Part shown: piece by piece, positions 5,311 to 7,724 of the stretch | How positions within the stretch are numbered: position 1 is the stretch's first letter | Layout of the letters: each line of letters starts with the position of its first letter | DNA from: JAJVID01 sp035275805 | GTDB taxonomy: Bacteria; Acidobacteriota; Blastocatellia; RBC074 | Assembly (NCBI GenBank): GCA_035275805.1 | Contig: DATEMG010000046.1 | Coordinates: 1 to 7,724, forward strand | Direction: 5' to 3' | DNA length: 7,724 nucleotides | Position numbers and translations under genes: made by a program | Notes under the pieces: generated by a model | What the model was told of the DNA's origin: nothing | The model's database searches: none | The model's input: the letters and a program-made list of their open reading frames with translations, nothing else

Positions 5311-7627
5311 CGAACCGGACCTCGACGGGCCGCCCCTCAAACGCGATAGCGCGCACGGCCTTCTCGCCCACGACCCGGACTTCGATGTTGCGCTTGATCG
5401 GGGGCAACGTCCGCGAGCCCTTCGCCAATCGCAATGTCAGCGAGCGGCGGCTGTCATTCCAGATCATTTCTATCCGCATGAACTCTCCGCGGCGATAATT
5501 GAATGTGGCTCCGTCGTCTTCGTAGAGCGTGGACGCCGCGTTCGCGCCGGGGTAGATCAGCAGCATCAGCGGCCCGTCAACCTTTTCGGCGGCGTATTGT
5601 TTCACCGGCCCCATCGGGATGATTGAACCGGCGCGAACGTATAAAGGCATTGTCGAGAGATCGACGGCCTTGCTCACTTCGCGCCCGCCTTCGATCTTCT
5701 CCTCGGTCCAGAAATCGTACCAATGGGCGCGCGGCAAATAGAGCCGTCGCTCGGCCGCGCCCTTTTCGACCACCGGCGCGACCAGAATGTCGCGTCCCCA
5801 TAAATACTGATCGCCGCGCGCAACGGCCTCCGCGTCGTCGGGATAATGCAGCCACAAGGCGCGCATAATCGGCAGTCCGGTCTCGTGAGTTTCGCGGACG
5901 GCGCTGTAAAGATAGGGCATCAACCTGTAGCGCAGCTCCAGATACTTGCGGCAGATAGGCTCCACGTCGGGGTTGCGCAGTTCGCTCGGATCGGGGTTGG
6001 CCGCGCCGCCCGTGTAGTTGGAGATTTCATTGTGCCCCAATTCGCCTGTATTCCACCCCCAGGGCAGTCGCAAATGCCACGTCCGCCCGTGCGCGCGAAA
6101 GAGCGGACAGAATGCGCCGAATTGAAACCAGCGGGCGTGCAATTCGCCCGTGTACTCTTTGGTCGGGACGAAACCGCCGATGTCCGTGCCCCAGTATGGA
6201 ATTCCCGTCAACCCCGTGTTGATCGCCACCGGCACATGCGTCTTCAACGTCTCCCAGGTCGTATAGACGTCGCCAGACCAGAGGAACGCGGCGTAACGCT
6301 GCATCCCGGCGTGGCCGTTGCGGTGAAGCGCGAAGACACGCTCGTTCGGACGGAACTGCTGCGAGCCTTCGAAGTACATGCGAATGCGAGCCAGCCGCGA
6401 CTGCGCGTCCAGGCCGTCGCCCTGGTCCGGCCACCAGCCATCGATGCCGACGTCATAAAGAGACTTGTGAACAGGCCAATAACAGCCGACTTGCCGATTG
6501 TCGGGCCATTTGCCGTCTGGCGTTCGCCCGCTCGGCAGGGGCGCCGCCGTACACGGATCGTTGACCGCGCCCGCCAGCCGCCGCCCTTCAATAACGGTGT
6601 GAAGCACGACTTTAAAATGTTGATCGTGCAATTCGCCGATGATTTTCTTCGGGTCGGGGAAATTCTTCGGATGCCAGGTGAACTCTCCGTTGTGAGTGTT
6701 CCAGCCCGAAGGCGTGAAGTCAGTGCCGAGATAGATCAGCGCGTCGCAAGGCAGCTTCTTTTCACGGAAGGTCCGCGCGACCCTTTGGACCTCTTCGGGG
6801 CCGTCCAATGTTCGGTGCGATTGCAAATAACCTAGTGACCACAGCGGCGGCATCTCCGGATTGCCGGTGAGTCGCGCGTATTCGGCCATTATCCGCGCCG
6901 GCTCGCGCGCGCCCACCACGAAAACGTCCAACGGCAACGCCGGGCTCCCTTCCAGCGCGCCCGCCACGCTGCTGGCCGGCCTGTCTCCGCCTCTCGGCGT
7001 CAGGCGGCCTTCCTTGCCCGTGAGATCGAAATCGCCTAACGGGTGATGAATGAACATCGCCCAGCCGCTCGTCCCGATCAGCCATTGAATGGGAACGCGC
7101 CCGCCGTGAGTGCGCAAACGGTAGCCGCCCTGTCCGTTTCGATTGTTGTATGTCGAGCCGCGCCGGTCGAATTGCGGCCCGCCTTCGCCGAAGCCGAGCG
7201 CCGGTTTGTCATCGAGCATGAAGTTGAGCGCGCCGGTTTGCTGATCCGGACGAAGCTGTTGAACCAGCCGCCCGTCATTGGTCTCGACGCGAATGGTCAG
7301 AGGATCGGGCGTGAGCTTCACAACCAGATCGCCGCATTGCGCTTGCCGCGCTCGCGTCAGGCTTGTGATCTTAACGGCCGGAGGCGACCACACCCGCCGC
7401 GTCAACGAGCCGTCGTGCGGGAGCGGCTGCGGACGGCCGTCAACGATTGGCGTAACGCTCAAACGCACGGTCACCGCGCTCACTTGTGAGACGGCGATCT
7501 CCACAGGTTGTCCCGCAATGCGAATCGCGGCCTCCTGCGCATTCAACGATCGCGCATCGATCAACGCGACGACGCCCGCGGAACCGATGCCCTTTAATGC
7601 CTTTCTGCGAGATAGCTTTTTGTTCAT
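5303..7627 (-). CDS. Tat-exported glycoside hydrolase family 31 enzyme
   Basis: This 774-residue enzyme is a retaining alpha-glycosidase, probably an alpha-glucosidase or alpha-xylosidase, acting outside the cytoplasm. SRRKALK at residues 6-12 is a twin-arginine motif before a hydrophobic stretch and a likely cut after LNA at 28-30. A beta-sandwich domain spans about 32-245, a TIM barrel about 255-590 and C-terminal beta-domains the rest. Family signatures are GWWPDQGD with D401 as nucleophile, WSGD with D453 as acid/base, GIPYWGTDIGGF at 475-486 and FRAHG at 510-514. The nucleophile loop differs from the more common DMNE form, so the substrate is uncertain. ATG at 7625-7627 is the only usable start: an in-frame TGA at 7664-7666 lies 12 codons upstream with no start codon between. 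There is no clear Shine-Dalgarno sequence. The TAG stop is inside the REP doublet. Confidence 0.92.
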   Translation of the reverse strand: MNKKLSRRKALKGIGSAGVVALIDARSLNAQEAAIRIAGQPVEIAVSQVSAVTVRLSVTPIVDGRPQPLPHDGSLTRRVWSPPAVKITSLTRARQAQCGDLVVKLTPDPLTIRVETNDGRLVQQLRPDQQTGALNFMLDDKPALGFGEGGPQFDRRGSTYNNRNGQGGYRLRTHGGRVPIQWLIGTSGWAMFIHHPLGDFDLTGKEGRLTPRGGDRPASSVAGALEGSPALPLDVFVVGAREPARIMAEYARLTGNPEMPPLWSLGYLQSHRTLDGPEEVQRVARTFREKKLPCDALIYLGTDFTPSGWNTHNGEFTWHPKNFPDPKKIIGELHDQHFKVVLHTVIEGRRLAGAVNDPCTAAPLPSGRTPDGKWPDNRQVGCYWPVHKSLYDVGIDGWWPDQGDGLDAQSRLARIRMYFEGSQQFRPNERVFALHRNGHAGMQRYAAFLWSGDVYTTWETLKTHVPVAINTGLTGIPYWGTDIGGFVPTKEYTGELHARWFQFGAFCPLFRAHGRTWHLRLPWGWNTGELGHNEISNYTGGAANPDPSELRNPDVEPICRKYLELRYRLMPYLYSAVRETHETGLPIMRALWLHYPDDAEAVARGDQYLWGRDILVAPVVEKGAAERRLYLPRAHWYDFWTEEKIEGGREVSKAVDLSTMPLYVRAGSIIPMGPVKQYAAEKVDGPLMLLIYPGANAASTLYEDDGATFNYRRGEFMRIEMIWNDSRRSLTLRLAKGSRTLPPIKRNIEVRVVGEKAVRAIAFEGRPVEVRFGS

Positions 7628-7668
7628 AGAAGAATGATGAGTGTCAAGTGTCTTGCCTGCGAATCAGT

Positions 7669-7724
7669 ACCGCGAGCGGTAGCGAGCGTGGCTTCGACAA
7701 TCGGCTGATGGCCGGAGCCACGCT
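7669..7724. repeat. Palindromic repeat patch upstream of GH31
   Basis: ACCGC-GA-GCGGT at 7669-7680 is a small perfect palindrome, followed by a second copy of GCGAGCG at 7682-7688 (the first is 7672-7678). AGCGTGGCT at 7685-7693 and AGCCACGCT at 7716-7724 form a 9-bp inverted repeat around 22 bases, which may continue beyond the window edge. This is probably another intergenic repeat. It occupies the place where a GH31 promoter might be expected, and I see no clear promoter between it and the ATG. Confidence 0.55.

Noticed and set aside
5846..6835. A 329-residue plus-strand frame opposite GH31
   Set aside because: The minus-strand frame carries the GH31 catalytic motifs; the opposite frame is Arg/Pro/Val-rich shadow sequence without a family signature.
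7642..7647. A TTGACA -35 box on the minus strand upstream of GH31
   Set aside because: It is only 14 bases before the start codon, so its -10 element would fall inside the coding sequence, and none is seen there.

Overview
The window is GC-rich and carries four convincing protein genes, all on the minus strand, so they read from the right edge to the left. The most likely source is an environmental Acidobacteriota, possibly class Blastocatellia. This rests on an exported carbohydrate-active enzyme set, a Tat-type signal, an OmpA-family envelope protein and many palindromic intergenic repeats of a kind I associate with that group. I have run no search, so the phylum is inference; Verrucomicrobiota or Planctomycetota are alternatives.

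Layout in transcription order. (1) 7627-5303 is a glycoside hydrolase family 31 enzyme with a twin-arginine signal peptide. (2) 5203-4298 is a secreted gluzincin-like zinc metalloprotein of unknown role, with an HEFSH motif and a second motif resembling the anthrax lethal factor catalytic domain. (3) 4140-1666 is a secreted GH127-type (DUF1680) enzyme, a putative beta-L-arabinofuranosidase, with a C-terminal discoidin-like module. (4) 1169-138 is an exported OmpA-C-domain protein with an OB-like N-terminal domain and a helical linker. The first three sit close together (gaps of 99 and 157 bp) and could be one transcription unit for extracytoplasmic breakdown of plant or microbial polysaccharide. 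The ompA-like gene lies 496 bp further on and is probably separate.

Most gaps hold palindromic DNA. There are three consecutive hairpins after the ompA-like gene (3-110). A 139-bp nested palindrome with TA-flanked terminal inverted repeats fills most of the metallopeptidase/GH127 gap (4159-4297). A perfect 26-bp inverted pair with GTAG heads, like a REP doublet, lies between GH31 and the metallopeptidase (5225-5310) and supplies the GH31 stop codon. A further palindromic and direct-repeat patch lies upstream of GH31 (7669-7724). The start of the GH127 gene also carries a tandem heptanucleotide repeat (4027-4060) inside the reading frame, whose unit matches part of the nested element's ends. 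The GH127/ompA gap is different: it is AT-rich and holds one small operator-like palindrome.

I see no defence island, CRISPR array, tRNA, rRNA or transposase gene. The most unusual features are the nested palindromic element, the REP doublet that ends a gene, the in-frame heptamer array and the unclassified metalloprotein.
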